This document shows positions 8,669 to 17,369 of a stretch of DNA of 64,000 nt, in pieces. Origin of the DNA: Pseudomonadota bacterium (lineage in GTDB: Bacteria; Pseudomonadota; Alphaproteobacteria; Acetobacterales; Acetobacteraceae); assembly GCA_019351895.1 (NCBI GenBank), contig JABBOH010000015.1:36304-100303 (forward strand), given 5' to 3'. Position numbers and translations under genes: made by a program. Below the pieces are notes generated by a model. The model saw only the letters and a program-made list of their open reading frames with translations, made no database searches and was not told the origin of the DNA. The number at the start of each line of letters is the position of its first letter. The stretch's first letter is position 1.

Positions 8669-8744
8669 TGGTGCCCAGGGGCGGATTCGAACCACCGACA
8701 CTGCAATTTTCAGTCGCATGCTCTACCAACTGAGCTACCTGGGC
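8669..8744 (-). tRNA. tRNA-Phe (GAA)
   Basis: A 76-nt tRNA read on the minus strand, with encoded CCA. The acceptor stem GCCCAGG pairs with CCTGGGC, discriminator A. D-arm GCTC/GAGC with loop AGTTGGTA. The anticodon stem-loop is TGCGA-CTGAAAA-TTGCA, giving GAA. The T-loop is TTCGAAT. It lies between the convergent Pro/His-rich gene and the sigma-54 activator gene. Confidence 0.95.
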
Positions 8745-8841
8745 ACAGGGCTCTCGGCCGAGGCGGCTGGGTAGCGCACCCAGCCCGCCCGATCAAGAGC
8801 CGCCCGCGCAATCGAGCCGCCATATTCAGCCCATACGGCCC

Positions 8842-10887
8842 TTACGGGCTCAGGCCATAGCGCTCCATCTTGCGATAGAGCGTGCTGCGCGAGATGCCGA
8901 GGCTGCGCGCGGCCTCGGCCAGATTGGCATCCGCCTGCCGAATTGCCTGGGCGATGGCGGCGCGCTCGGCCTGTTCCAGGCTGGTGCAATGCGCGCCCGG
9001 CTGCCCGGCCGCTGTCGAACCGAGGACAGGCGGCGCGGACTCTAGGAATTGCGCCACCTCCTCCTCCGTCACCACCTCACCCTCCGCCATCAGCAGCAGG
9101 CTCTCGACGATGTTGCGCAACTCCCGCACGTTCCCAGGCCAGCCATAGGCCCGCAGCATCGCCATCACCGGCTCCCCGAATTCCCGCGGCGGAACCCGGT
9201 GCCGCGCCGCGAGGCGCTGGTTGAAGAGCGCCACCAGCAGGTCGATGTCGCCCTCCCGCTCCCGGAGCGGCGGCGGCTGCAGGCTCGTCACGCTCAGCCG
9301 GTGATAGAGGTCGCGCCGGAACCGCCCAGCCGTCACCTCATCCACCAGATGCCGGTTGGTCATCGCGATCAGCCGCACATCCACGACATGCGGCTGGCCG
9401 CTGCCCAGGCGGTAGATCACGCCCTCCTCCAGCACGCGCAGCAGAAAGGACTGCAGTTCGAGCGGAAGCTCGCCGATCTCGTCGAGGCAGAGCGTGCCGC
9501 CATGCGCCTGCTCGAACCGGCCGACAGCGCCGCCCGCCGCGGCGCCCGTGAAGGCGCCGCGCACATGCCCGAACAGCTCGCTCGCCAGCAGGTCCTTCAC
9601 GACAGCGCCGCAGTTGAAGACAATGAAGGGGCGGCCATCTGCCAGGTCGCCGTGCAGCGCGCGCGCGAAAAGCTCCTTGCCGACGCCAGTCTCGCCCTCG
9701 ATCAGAACCGGCACCCGCCGGCCGACGAGGCGGCGCGCACGCGTCACCACGCGCTCCATGCTGGCGCTGCGCCAGATGATCTCGGCAAAGGGATCGGGCG
9801 GTGATGGCAGCGGCGACACCCATCCCGACCCCGCCCTGTGCGACGGCGGTATCCGCAGCACCGCGCCGATGGTCCGCCCCTCGCTACGGATGACGCTGAA
9901 CCAGTCGGACCGCAGCGGTTGCGGCAGTTGCGCCGGCCAGTCGTCGATGGGCGCACCCTCGGCGAGCCCCGGCAGCCGATGGCCGAGCGCCACCAGATCG
10001 GGAGTGCGCCCGCTGCTGTGGACGAGGCGGCCATGCCGGTCGAGCACGACGAGGCCGGCGCGATCGAGGTCCGAGGCCGAGGCAAGACACGCCTCCAGAA
10101 GCTGCATCCGCTCCAGGCTCATGCGCTGGCTCAGCACCATCTCGATCTGCCGCGCGGTCGCGACGGCGAGGCTGAGATTGTTGCGCTGGTAGGTCGCGGT
10201 CGGTCCCGAGATATCGACGACGCCGAGCAGACGCCCGCTGCCGGGCTCACGGATCGGCGCGGCGGCGCAGGTCCAACCCTTGATGCCCTCGCAGAAGTGC
10301 TCGGCCGCATGAACCTGCGCGGGACGGCCGGTCGCGAGCGCTGTGCCGATGCCGTTGGTGCCGACCGTGTGCTCGCGCCAGTCGCCGCCCGGCATCAGGT
10401 GGATGTCCTGCCCGTCATCGAGCGTCTGGTGGTCGCCGATCGTGTCGAGCACGATGCCGTCGGTGTTGGTCAGCAGCATCAGCGAGCGCGAGCCGCCGAA
10501 CAGTTCCGCCGCACGGGTGAAGACCTCGGAAGCGGCGCTCAGGAGGTCGGCATGCCGCACCCGGAGCGCCTCCATCGCGTCCCCCCGAGCAGCAAGCGGC
10601 GCGGACCGGCCCGAGGGGTTGATGCCGAGTTGCTGGCTGCGCAGCCAAGAGGCCACGACGCCATTGGCGCTCGGCACCATGGCCTCGTCATCGCCGCTCA
10701 GAAATCGCTCCCAGGCGCGCATCGTCTGGGTGCCCTCGGCGCGTTGCATGATGTGGAAGGAACGGCGCTCGCGGGCGGCCGACGCGGATGACGGGGCACG
10801 CTCGTCCCTCCGCGGCACCGGGCTTCCCGCCGGGGCGCCGCGTTCGGTGGTCGGACGCCCAGGCGCAGACCGCTCGGGGCCTGGCAT
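8842..10887 (-). CDS. AcoR-type sigma-54-dependent transcriptional activator (regulator 1 of the monooxygenase island)
   Basis: 681 aa enhancer-binding protein. A GAF-type sensor spans about residues 105-255 ([15 protein letters not shown], then CAAAPI). The AAA+ domain has Walker A GETGVGKE at 398-405, the sigma-54 contact loop GAFTGA at 444-449 and Walker B TLCLDEIG at 465-472. A Fis-type HTH is at the C-terminus ([20 protein letters not shown]). It should activate a sigma-54 promoter on sensing a small molecule. The start at 10887 is supported by AAGGA 8 bp upstream; the first 45 residues are low-complexity Pro/Arg-rich. It is last in the leftward monooxygenase unit, after groEL, so it is the likely pathway regulator (like MimR), though the second activator at 21902 competes for that role. 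Confidence 0.92.
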   Translation of the reverse strand: MPGPERSAPGRPTTERGAPAGSPVPRRDERAPSSASAARERRSFHIMQRAEGTQTMRAWERFLSGDDEAMVPSANGVVASWLRSQQLGINPSGRSAPLAARGDAMEALRVRHADLLSAASEVFTRAAELFGGSRSLMLLTNTDGIVLDTIGDHQTLDDGQDIHLMPGGDWREHTVGTNGIGTALATGRPAQVHAAEHFCEGIKGWTCAAAPIREPGSGRLLGVVDISGPTATYQRNNLSLAVATARQIEMVLSQRMSLERMQLLEACLASASDLDRAGLVVLDRHGRLVHSSGRTPDLVALGHRLPGLAEGAPIDDWPAQLPQPLRSDWFSVIRSEGRTIGAVLRIPPSHRAGSGWVSPLPSPPDPFAEIIWRSASMERVVTRARRLVGRRVPVLIEGETGVGKELFARALHGDLADGRPFIVFNCGAVVKDLLASELFGHVRGAFTGAAAGGAVGRFEQAHGGTLCLDEIGELPLELQSFLLRVLEEGVIYRLGSGQPHVVDVRLIAMTNRHLVDEVTAGRFRRDLYHRLSVTSLQPPPLREREGDIDLLVALFNQRLAARHRVPPREFGEPVMAMLRAYGWPGNVRELRNIVESLLLMAEGEVVTEEEVAQFLESAPPVLGSTAAGQPGAHCTSLEQAERAAIAQAIRQADANLAEAARSLGISRSTLYRKMERYGLSP

Positions 10888-10927
10888 GGCAGTTCCTTCC
10901 CTGTCGACCGTCGGGACTGCGAACGGC

Positions 10928-10949
10928 GATGCCTTCGCGGCATCTTTTT
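10928..10949 (+). terminator. Hairpin with T-tract on the plus strand, antisense to the island
   Basis: GATGCC (10928-10933), loop TTCGC, GGCATC (10939-10944), then TTTTT on the plus strand. This is the shape of an intrinsic terminator, but it faces rightward while both flanking genes (groEL and regulator 1) run leftward. It could block antisense transcription into groEL. On the minus strand it is only a hairpin. Confidence 0.45.
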
Positions 10950-11069
10950 CTGCGGCGATGATAGGGCGTTCCCCCGCGCCTCGATAGGGAGCGATTGAGC
11001 CCCCCCCGGTCCCGGCGGAAACCCTTTCTCAGCCTTGCATCATCTGGCCCGATGGCCTCCGGCCGGCGG

Positions 11070-12707
11070 TCAGGCGCGACCCAGTCGCTCGGCGCCGCCG
11101 CCCAAAGCCGGTCCCGCCGTCGGGTCCGCCCCCTCGGGCTTCTGCGCAATCAGCGTCTGCGTCGTCAGGATGAGGGCCGCGATCGAGGTCGCGTTGCGGA
11201 TCGCCGTCATCCCTACTTTGACCGGGTCGACCACACCCGCCGCGACCAGATCGACGATGGCGCCGCTGCGCGCGTCGAACCCCATGCCCATCGCCGCACC
11301 CGCAAGGCGGCCCAGAACCTCCGCCGGATCCCGCCCGGAATTGCGGACGATACAGGACAAGGGTTGCGCCAAGGCACCTTGCAGCAGGCTCGCCCCCAGC
11401 CGCTGCCCGCCCTCAAGCCGCTCGAGCGTCGGCCCGAGCCCCGGCACGAGCTGGAACATCGCGGCGCCACCCCCGGCGACGACGCCCTCCTCCACCGCCG
11501 CCCGCGTGGCGTTGATCGCATCCTCGATCATCTGCGCGCGCCGCTTCTGCTCGGCGGGTGTGGCGCCGCCGGCAAAGACCGTCGCCGAACCGCCGGACAG
11601 CTTTGCCAGTCGCTCCTGCAGCTTGTCCCGCTCGATGTTCTGCGGCGCCGCCTCATACTGGCGCGCCACCTGCGCCCGGCGTGCCGAGACGTTGGCCGCA
11701 TCCCCGGCGCCTTTGCTGATGATGGTCTGGTTCGCGCTGATCCGCACTTGCCGCGCGCTGCCGAGGTCACGCAGCGACACATCCTCGAGCCGCCCCCCAA
11801 GTTCGCGCGCGATCACCCGCCCGCCGGTGACGATCGCGATATCCTCGAGCATGGCCTTCCGCCAGTGGCCGTATTCAGGCGGGTGGATGGCCGCGACCAG
11901 CGCCTGCCCGCGGTCCCGCCGCCCGAGCAGCCGCACGAGGCAGTTGGCCCCCACCTCCTCCGCCATGATCAGCAGCGGACGGTCGCTGCCCTTCAACAAA
12001 GCCTCGATGGCCGCCGCGTCTTCGGGCCCCAGCAGCTTGAGATCCGTCATGAGGATGAGTGGGTCGTCGAGCACGACCTGCATGCGCTCGATGTCGGTGA
12101 CCATGTGATGCGAGAGATAGCCGCGGTCGAAGGACATGCCGTCGACCACCTCCAGCTGCGTCTCGACGGTCGTGCCAAGCTCGACCGTCACGATCCCGGT
12201 GGGCCCAACGCGCTCGATCGCCTCGGCGACCATGGCGCCCGTCACGGGGTCGTTCGCGGCGATTGTTGCGACCGCGCGCGTCTCCTCCGCCCCGCGCAGC
12301 GGACGCGCGCTTGCACGGAGTGCCGCCAGCGCATCGACCACCGCGATCTCGAGCCCTGCCACGAGATCGACCGGATTAGCGCCCCGCGCCAGATGGTCGA
12401 GCCCCTGCTGCACCATGGCGTCCGCGAGCACGGTCGCGGTTGTGGTGCCATCGCCCGCGATCTCGTTCGTCTGCTTCGAGACCTCCCGCAGCACCTGCGC
12501 GCCCATGTTTTCGAACGGATCGGGAAGTTCGATCTCCTGCGCGATGCTGACGCCGTCGCGCGATATGATCGGGGTGCCGACCGGACGGTCGATGATGGCG
12601 TTCATCCCCTTGGGTCCGAGCGTGCCACGCACCGCGCGCGCAAGCTTCGCCACGCCCCGCCCCAGCGCCATGCGCGCTTCGTCATCGTGCAGCATCATCT
12701 TGGACAT
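11070..12707 (-). CDS. mimG: Dedicated GroEL-like chaperonin of the monooxygenase cluster
   Basis: 545 aa 60-kDa chaperonin. ATPase residues are kept: Asp51 in RDGVS, Asp86 in AGDGTTTATV, and Asp in IEDAINATRAAVEEG. The C-terminus ends in GGGAERLGRA, without the GGM repeats of housekeeping GroEL, and no groES is adjacent. By-eye alignment to E. coli GroEL (offset of 2) shows changes in the apical groove: Y203 to H201, F204 to M202, L234 to A232, L237 to E235, V264 to G. Paralogues in mim/prm and sMMO clusters (MimG, MmoG) are needed to fold the hydroxylase; I infer the same here. ATG 12707 follows GGGAAG. Confidence 0.92.
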   Translation of the reverse strand: MSKMMLHDDEARMALGRGVAKLARAVRGTLGPKGMNAIIDRPVGTPIISRDGVSIAQEIELPDPFENMGAQVLREVSKQTNEIAGDGTTTATVLADAMVQQGLDHLARGANPVDLVAGLEIAVVDALAALRASARPLRGAEETRAVATIAANDPVTGAMVAEAIERVGPTGIVTVELGTTVETQLEVVDGMSFDRGYLSHHMVTDIERMQVVLDDPLILMTDLKLLGPEDAAAIEALLKGSDRPLLIMAEEVGANCLVRLLGRRDRGQALVAAIHPPEYGHWRKAMLEDIAIVTGGRVIARELGGRLEDVSLRDLGSARQVRISANQTIISKGAGDAANVSARRAQVARQYEAAPQNIERDKLQERLAKLSGGSATVFAGGATPAEQKRRAQMIEDAINATRAAVEEGVVAGGGAAMFQLVPGLGPTLERLEGGQRLGASLLQGALAQPLSCIVRNSGRDPAEVLGRLAGAAMGMGFDARSGAIVDLVAAGVVDPVKVGMTAIRNATSIAALILTTQTLIAQKPEGADPTAGPALGGGAERLGRA

Positions 12708-12750
12708 GGATCTTCCCGGTCTCTGCAGACGTTTGTTATTATGGCAGGTT

Positions 12751-12772
12751 GTTCTTTTCTGAAGAAAAGAAC
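12751..12772. repeat. Perfect short inverted repeat in the DUF59-groEL spacer
   Basis: GTTCTTTTC (12751-12759), TGAA, GAAAAGAAC (12764-12772): a 9-bp perfect stem in an AT-rich patch of the 91-bp spacer between the DUF59 gene and groEL, followed on the plus strand by CAAAAGACC. It may be an extragenic palindrome of a type I recall as frequent in Acetobacteraceae genomes, or an mRNA processing or attenuation hairpin lowering or raising groEL expression. Only one copy is in the window. Confidence 0.6.
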
Positions 12773-12798
12773 CAAAAGACCTCTTCCTACGGCAGCGA

Positions 12799-13590
12799 CT
12801 ATGGCAGCGGGGCGCGCTTCTCCTTCGGCACCGCGCGAATGAAATCGAGTAAGGTTGGCTCGTCATCCTCGCGTGTCTCATTGAAACGCGCGGCAAGGAG
12901 ACCGCGGCACAGCGCACCGTTGAACTCAACATTGACCGCGACCCGCCGCAATGCCCGCATATGCGAACGGAACTTCTCGGACGGGACGGGTGCGCCGTGC
13001 TCGTCGACGAAGGCCGGTGCGGCCTCATCGGCATCGCCCACCACCGACCGACGATCAAGATAGCGCTGGACCAGCGCCTGCCCCTCGGCCGTGTTCGTGC
13101 AGGACCGCAGCTCGGCCAGCGACACCGCCGCCAGCGTCTCGGGCGCATGACCGGCCGCGAGGAGATGATCGGCCAACGCCACCTGTCGCCGCTGGAAGGC
13201 CTTGACGAGGAACGTGCGCCGAACCTGCGCCAGATTGCCGTCGGCTTCGGCACCGAAAGCCGTCTGGAACGAGAGCGTCTCCGCCATGCCGCGATTGATT
13301 GTCTCGGCGTACATGTGCTCGCCGAGGGTGACCGAGACGCGCGTGACCCAAGGCAAGGTCGCGACCGCGCTCCGCATGTCCTCCGCCATCAGGAAGGCGA
13401 AGTTGGCCGCACACCAATAGGTCGGAAGCCGGAAGGCAATGCTGACCGCGCCATCCTCCGCGATCGCGATATCGGTGACGAAGTCGAGCTCCACCACAGA
13501 TTCGTCGAGTTCGGGATCGTTGACGGTCGCGAGCCGGGCCAGCACCTCGCTGACCCGGTCCGCAGGCACGGCCTCAGTCGTGGTCCTCAC
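12799..13590 (-). CDS. DUF59/MIP18-family protein of the monooxygenase cluster
   Basis: 263 aa. The N-terminal part (LARLATVNDPELDESVVELD, then VSIAFRLPTYWCAANFAFL) resembles the DUF59 metal-sulfur assembly fold. About 160 further residues are specific to proteins found beside propane/acetone monooxygenases. The start is GTG 13590, overlapping the amidohydrolase stop by 4 bp (GTGA), so the two are translationally coupled. DUF59 proteins take part in Fe-S or di-iron maturation; a role in loading the hydroxylase is plausible but unproved. A Cys is present in TYWCAANF. Earlier in-frame codons lie within the amidohydrolase gene and are rejected. Confidence 0.82.
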   Translation of the reverse strand: MRTTTEAVPADRVSEVLARLATVNDPELDESVVELDFVTDIAIAEDGAVSIAFRLPTYWCAANFAFLMAEDMRSAVATLPWVTRVSVTLGEHMYAETINRGMAETLSFQTAFGAEADGNLAQVRRTFLVKAFQRRQVALADHLLAAGHAPETLAAVSLAELRSCTNTAEGQALVQRYLDRRSVVGDADEAAPAFVDEHGAPVPSEKFRSHMRALRRVAVNVEFNGALCRGLLAARFNETREDDEPTLLDFIRAVPKEKRAPLP

Positions 13591-14606
13591 TCCGCCGCCA
13601 CGCTTTGGGTTGAGGAATGGCGTGCCTTCATCGCCTCGATATCGATGTTGTAGAGCTTCGCCGCGTTCAGGCCGAGGATCTTCTTCTTTGCCTGCAAGGT
13701 GAGGTTGACCCCCGTCTCCTTGCGGACATCCTCCGGCAGTTCGTAAGCCATGAACTGGTCGACCAGCCACTTCGGCGTCCAGATGCCGTAGTCGCTGCCG
13801 AAGAGCAGCCGATCCTCGCCAAGCCAGAACAGAAGTTCCGAGATGATGTGGGCGAAATAGCCCGGCCGGCTGTGGATGAAGGGCAGTGCCACGGCAAGGC
13901 CGCCATAGACGTTCGGCTCCTGCACCGCGATCCAGCAGAAATCGTCGAGCCGCGGCAGGCCGCAATGCTCCACGATGAAGTTCAGATTGGGAAAGCAGGT
14001 GGCGGCGTCGTCGATATCGGCGACATCGAAGGCGTCGCGGTTGAGGGGCAGGATCGTTGGCCCCTTGTGGACATGAATGTTCTTGATGCCGAGCTTCTCG
14101 GCATGCTCCAGGAACCGCTTTGCGTGATCGTCAGACAGTTTGTAGCCCTTGCTGTCGCCCTTCCACTCGGCGGTATAGAGCTTCACGCCCTTCAGCTTGT
14201 ACTTCTCGACATCCTCCTCCAACTGGGCCATCCCGGCCTCGCCATCACGCGGGTCGAACGCGCCGTTGATGATGAAGCGGTCGGGGTAGCGCACGCCAAG
14301 GCTCGCGTTCTGCTCCAGCGTATTGAAGCCGTTCTTGTAGAAGTCCTTGAGATAGGTCGGCTGGAAGATCGCCATGTCGTCGTAGCCTTTGACGAACAGG
14401 TCCTCATACATCGTCTCGGCGCCATATTTTTCGAACTTGGCGCGCGGCCACAACTCCTCCTTGGGGCTCAGCGCCGTATGGTAGCCGTAGAAGCAGTTGA
14501 TGAACTCTTCACCATGCTTGTTGCGCTGGTTGGCCGGGCTGGCATCCCATAGATGGACATGCCCGTCGATGATGAAGATTTCCTCGCCGTCTTTGGTTTT
14601 ATACAT
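13587..14606 (-). CDS. Amidohydrolase 2 family protein of the monooxygenase cluster
   Basis: 339 aa metal-dependent hydrolase (TIM barrel, PF04909 type). The metal and active-site residues of the family are present: DGHVHLWD (HxH), NIHVHKGP, IVEHCGLPR and LFGSDYG. It lies 56 bp downstream of the coupling-protein gene and ahead of the DUF59 gene, as in mycobacterial mim clusters, where a homologue sits between mimD and later genes. Its reaction in alkane or ketone oxidation is unknown; decarboxylation or hydrolysis of a pathway intermediate is possible. GGGAG 6-10 bp before ATG 14606 supports the start. Confidence 0.88.
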   Translation of the reverse strand: MYKTKDGEEIFIIDGHVHLWDASPANQRNKHGEEFINCFYGYHTALSPKEELWPRAKFEKYGAETMYEDLFVKGYDDMAIFQPTYLKDFYKNGFNTLEQNASLGVRYPDRFIINGAFDPRDGEAGMAQLEEDVEKYKLKGVKLYTAEWKGDSKGYKLSDDHAKRFLEHAEKLGIKNIHVHKGPTILPLNRDAFDVADIDDAATCFPNLNFIVEHCGLPRLDDFCWIAVQEPNVYGGLAVALPFIHSRPGYFAHIISELLFWLGEDRLLFGSDYGIWTPKWLVDQFMAYELPEDVRKETGVNLTLQAKKKILGLNAAKLYNIDIEAMKARHSSTQSVAAE

Positions 14607-14662
14607 GTTCGCTCCCGAATACTGCCTTTAGTCCGCAACGACGCGCTCGTATCGCTGTTGCG

Positions 14663-15019
14663 TCAGATGAAGTCTTTTACATCGTCCATGTTGCCGAACA
14701 GCACGACGGTGTTGTCATCCACCATCACCATGCGGCCGTAATGGGTCGATGTCGAGATCTCGAAAAGATAGGGCGTCATTTCGCGGCCGAGGCGTTCAGA
14801 AATCTCGTCCATCTTGAATACCATCTTGCCGTGGCCGTCGATGCGGATCATGGCGGGCATGTAGGTGACCGTCGTGCCGGGCTTCTCGCTCATGACCTCG
14901 GCGATGACGCGCGCCTCGACACTGTCGTTCATCGTCACGCCGCATTCGACCGAGATGGTCTGCTCGAAACGCATATCCTTCATGGACTTGAAGATATTGT
15001 CGGTATGGGACTGAGACAT
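14663..15019 (-). CDS. prmD: Monooxygenase coupling/regulatory protein (MmoB/DmpM family)
   Basis: 118 aa effector component of a soluble di-iron monooxygenase. It has no cofactor; it binds the hydroxylase and controls O2 activation and coupling. The family core is seen in VEARVIAEVMSEKPGTTVTY and RIDGHGKMVFKMDEISERLG. Length is typical. ATG 15019 is preceded by AAGGAG, 6 bp spacing. It lies 34 bp after the hydroxylase beta-subunit gene. Orthology to PrmD or MimD rests on gene order and size. Confidence 0.92.
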   Translation of the reverse strand: MSQSHTDNIFKSMKDMRFEQTISVECGVTMNDSVEARVIAEVMSEKPGTTVTYMPAMIRIDGHGKMVFKMDEISERLGREMTPYLFEISTSTHYGRMVMVDDNTVVLFGNMDDVKDFI

Positions 15020-15053
15020 GGGGCTTCTCCTTGTCAGCGTGTTGAGGGACGAA

Positions 15054-16139
15054 TCAGGCGTCGACGATCGAGCGCACGTCGATATTCGTCTCTGCGCCGA
15101 TAGCGCGCAGGCGGTTCTTCGCCTGCTCCAAAGCCTCAGTGAAGTTCGCGACCTTGACGCGGGGCTGCGACCAGATGGGCTGCAGCTGATGCGCCGCGGC
15201 CAGGGCGAGGCTGCCATGCTTCTGCAGCCAGCCGCCGAACACGCCGCGATTGTGATCCGCGTGCTCCTCATCCAGCATCAGCATGCGGAACAGCTCGACC
15301 GCGTTGGCAAGGTTGCGCTCGTAATCTCCTTCAGCTGCGGAGACGACGGACGGCGTGATGAAATCGTTCTGAGACGCCGCTGACTGCATAACGAAGCCGC
15401 TGCGGAAAAGCTCGGCGACCAGCGGCTCGAATACGAGGTTCACGGCGAAATACTGCTCGAGGAAGTCGGTGGCGCCGCCGATCGTCTCGATGGCTTCCCG
15501 CGTCGGCTGCCAAAGCGGATCTTCCAGCCAATGCTTTTTGCCGGCGTGTTCATCGAAGCCGTCGATATCGAGGCCGATCTCGCTGAGATAGAGCGTCAGA
15601 TCCTGGGCGAAGCGGAGCTTGTACGAGGAGTTGGTAAGGATCGCGTTGTTGATCATCTGCGTGTAGCCATAGCGCTGCGCCTGCATCGTCGACGTGCCGA
15701 GGCCGAATTCGGCATGCTTGAAGGCACCGACGTGATCCTGGAGCACACGCACCCAGGCCGGATCGAAGCGCTTCGGCGCGCCGGAGCGGCGGCCGTTCTC
15801 GACGACGCTCTGGATCATGCCGCAGACGGTCGCCTGACGCTGATAATGGGTCCGCTCCCACTCCTGGTCGACGCTGCGATAGGCGTGCCAGTTGCTGCTG
15901 CGCGCGATCGTCCAATTTTCTGAATAGGTCGGCGTGCCGTCGGCGAAGGAGATGATCCAATCCTGAAGCAGGTATCGCTTGGGATCGGGCTGCACATCGA
16001 CGGTCATGTCTTCGTAATGGGTCGCGCGACGCCCCTTCGGGTCGAAGTAGTTGTATTTGCGGCTATCCCAGCCGGCGAACTTGGCCGCGCCGGCAGCACC
16101 GGACTTGATGGGGGCGGATTCTTGCGTCGTAGAACTCAT
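15054..16139 (-). CDS. prmC: Propane/acetone-type monooxygenase hydroxylase, beta subunit
   Basis: 361 aa. The small hydroxylase subunit has the ferritin-like fold but no iron ligands; it dimerises with the alpha subunit. Family segments include FDPAWVRVLQDHVGAFKHAE, FAQDLTLYLSEIGLDIDGFD and MLDEEHADHNRGVFGGWL. It lies 90 bp after the reductase gene, reproducing the A-B-C-D order of group 5 soluble di-iron monooxygenases. ATG 16139 follows AGAGGGA. Confidence 0.92.
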   Translation of the reverse strand: MSSTTQESAPIKSGAAGAAKFAGWDSRKYNYFDPKGRRATHYEDMTVDVQPDPKRYLLQDWIISFADGTPTYSENWTIARSSNWHAYRSVDQEWERTHYQRQATVCGMIQSVVENGRRSGAPKRFDPAWVRVLQDHVGAFKHAEFGLGTSTMQAQRYGYTQMINNAILTNSSYKLRFAQDLTLYLSEIGLDIDGFDEHAGKKHWLEDPLWQPTREAIETIGGATDFLEQYFAVNLVFEPLVAELFRSGFVMQSAASQNDFITPSVVSAAEGDYERNLANAVELFRMLMLDEEHADHNRGVFGGWLQKHGSLALAAAHQLQPIWSQPRVKVANFTEALEQAKNRLRAIGAETNIDVRSIVDA

Positions 16140-16229
16140 CGCGATGACATCCCTCTGAATTATTGTTGATTAGGCTTGAGCAGGCGACTGTCTTGCACCC
16201 CGCCGACACCGGGATGCGCGTCCTTCCCC

Positions 16230-17285
16230 CTACCGTGTCGCCGGAGTGAACTTGTCGAAGTAAATCCGCTCCGGCTCCACGCCCGCCATCTGGAGCACCG
16301 GCAGCACCGCGTCGATCATCGGCGGCGGACCGCAGGAATAGGCGTCGATTTCGCCATCCAGACCTTCCGCCCGCAACGTCCGCGCGACGACATCGTGGAT
16401 GAAGCCCGTCTCGCCGGTCCATTCGTCACCCGGCTCGGCGTGTGACAAGGCCGGGATGAAGCGGAAATTCGGGAGACGTGAGGTGAAGCCCGCAAACTCC
16501 TCCAGGTGGAACAGATCGGCTCGGGTGCGAGCGCCATAGAAGAAGCGCACCGGCCGATGGTCGCCGCGCGCCGCATGATCCTGCAGGATCGACCAGAGCG
16601 GCGACATGCCCGAGCCGCCTCCGATCAGCACCAGGGGTCCCGGCCTGCCCTCGCGATGGAAGCAGGTGCCGTAAGGGCCTTTCACGATCAGTGGCTGGCC
16701 GTCTGCAAGGCCGCCGTCGAGCAACGCCGAGAACGCGCCCTGAGGATAAATCTTGATGATGAACTGCAGCGTCGTCGAGCCGCCCGCCGCGTGGTCTCCC
16801 GGCGCGTTTGCCATCGAGAAGGACCGGGTGATGCCGGTGCCGGGAATGGTGATGTCGACATACTGGCCCGCCCAGAACCGGATCGGCGCGCTGAGCTCCA
16901 GCGTCAGCAGACGGATGTCGCGTGTTAGGGACTGAACACTCGTGAGCGTCGCGGGAATTTCCTTCACCGCGATTGATCTGCTGAGCAGATCCTCGTCGTA
17001 ATTAAGCAACTCCACCGTGATGTCGCTGTAGGCCAGCGTGCGGCAGAGCAGGATATGGTCCGTGTCGCGCTCCGACTCCGGCAACGCGAAGGTGGAATAT
17101 TTGAGCAGTTCGATATCACCCTCGATGAGGCGGGACTTGCAGCTCGCGCACTGGCCTTCCTTGCAGCCATGCATCACGGAAATGCCCTGGCGGAATGCCG
17201 CGTCGAGCACGGTCTCGCCCTCATGGACATCCATCTCGATGCCGACAGGCTCGAAACGGACAAGGTGGGAAACAGCGTCGTTCAT
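16230..17285 (-). CDS. prmB: Monooxygenase reductase (2Fe-2S/FAD/NADH)
   Basis: 351 aa electron-transfer component. The N-terminal plant-type [2Fe-2S] ferredoxin has Cys41, Cys46, Cys49 (HGCKEGQCASCKSR) and Cys81 (LLCRTLAY). A ferredoxin-NADP-reductase-like module follows: FAD motif RSFSMAN near residue 153, GPYGTCF, NADH motif LIGGGSGMSPLWSILQ and the C-terminal CGPPPMIDA. It passes electrons from NADH to the di-iron hydroxylase. It lies between the alpha- and beta-subunit genes, as in prmABCD and mimABCD. RBS AAAGGGG precedes ATG 17285. Confidence 0.94.
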   Translation of the reverse strand: MNDAVSHLVRFEPVGIEMDVHEGETVLDAAFRQGISVMHGCKEGQCASCKSRLIEGDIELLKYSTFALPESERDTDHILLCRTLAYSDITVELLNYDEDLLSRSIAVKEIPATLTSVQSLTRDIRLLTLELSAPIRFWAGQYVDITIPGTGITRSFSMANAPGDHAAGGSTTLQFIIKIYPQGAFSALLDGGLADGQPLIVKGPYGTCFHREGRPGPLVLIGGGSGMSPLWSILQDHAARGDHRPVRFFYGARTRADLFHLEEFAGFTSRLPNFRFIPALSHAEPGDEWTGETGFIHDVVARTLRAEGLDGEIDAYSCGPPPMIDAVLPVLQMAGVEPERIYFDKFTPATR

Positions 17286-17369
17286 GGTCGCCCCTTTGCG
17301 GGAGAAGTCGTGGGCCTAGGCTTGCCGCGGGTGGGGACCGGCCGAAGCCGGCCCCCGTTTCGCCGCGTC

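Noticed and set aside
10995..12842. A 615-codon open frame on the plus strand across groEL
   Set aside because: Antisense to a clear GroEL gene; the composition is a mirror of GC-rich codons and has no domain.
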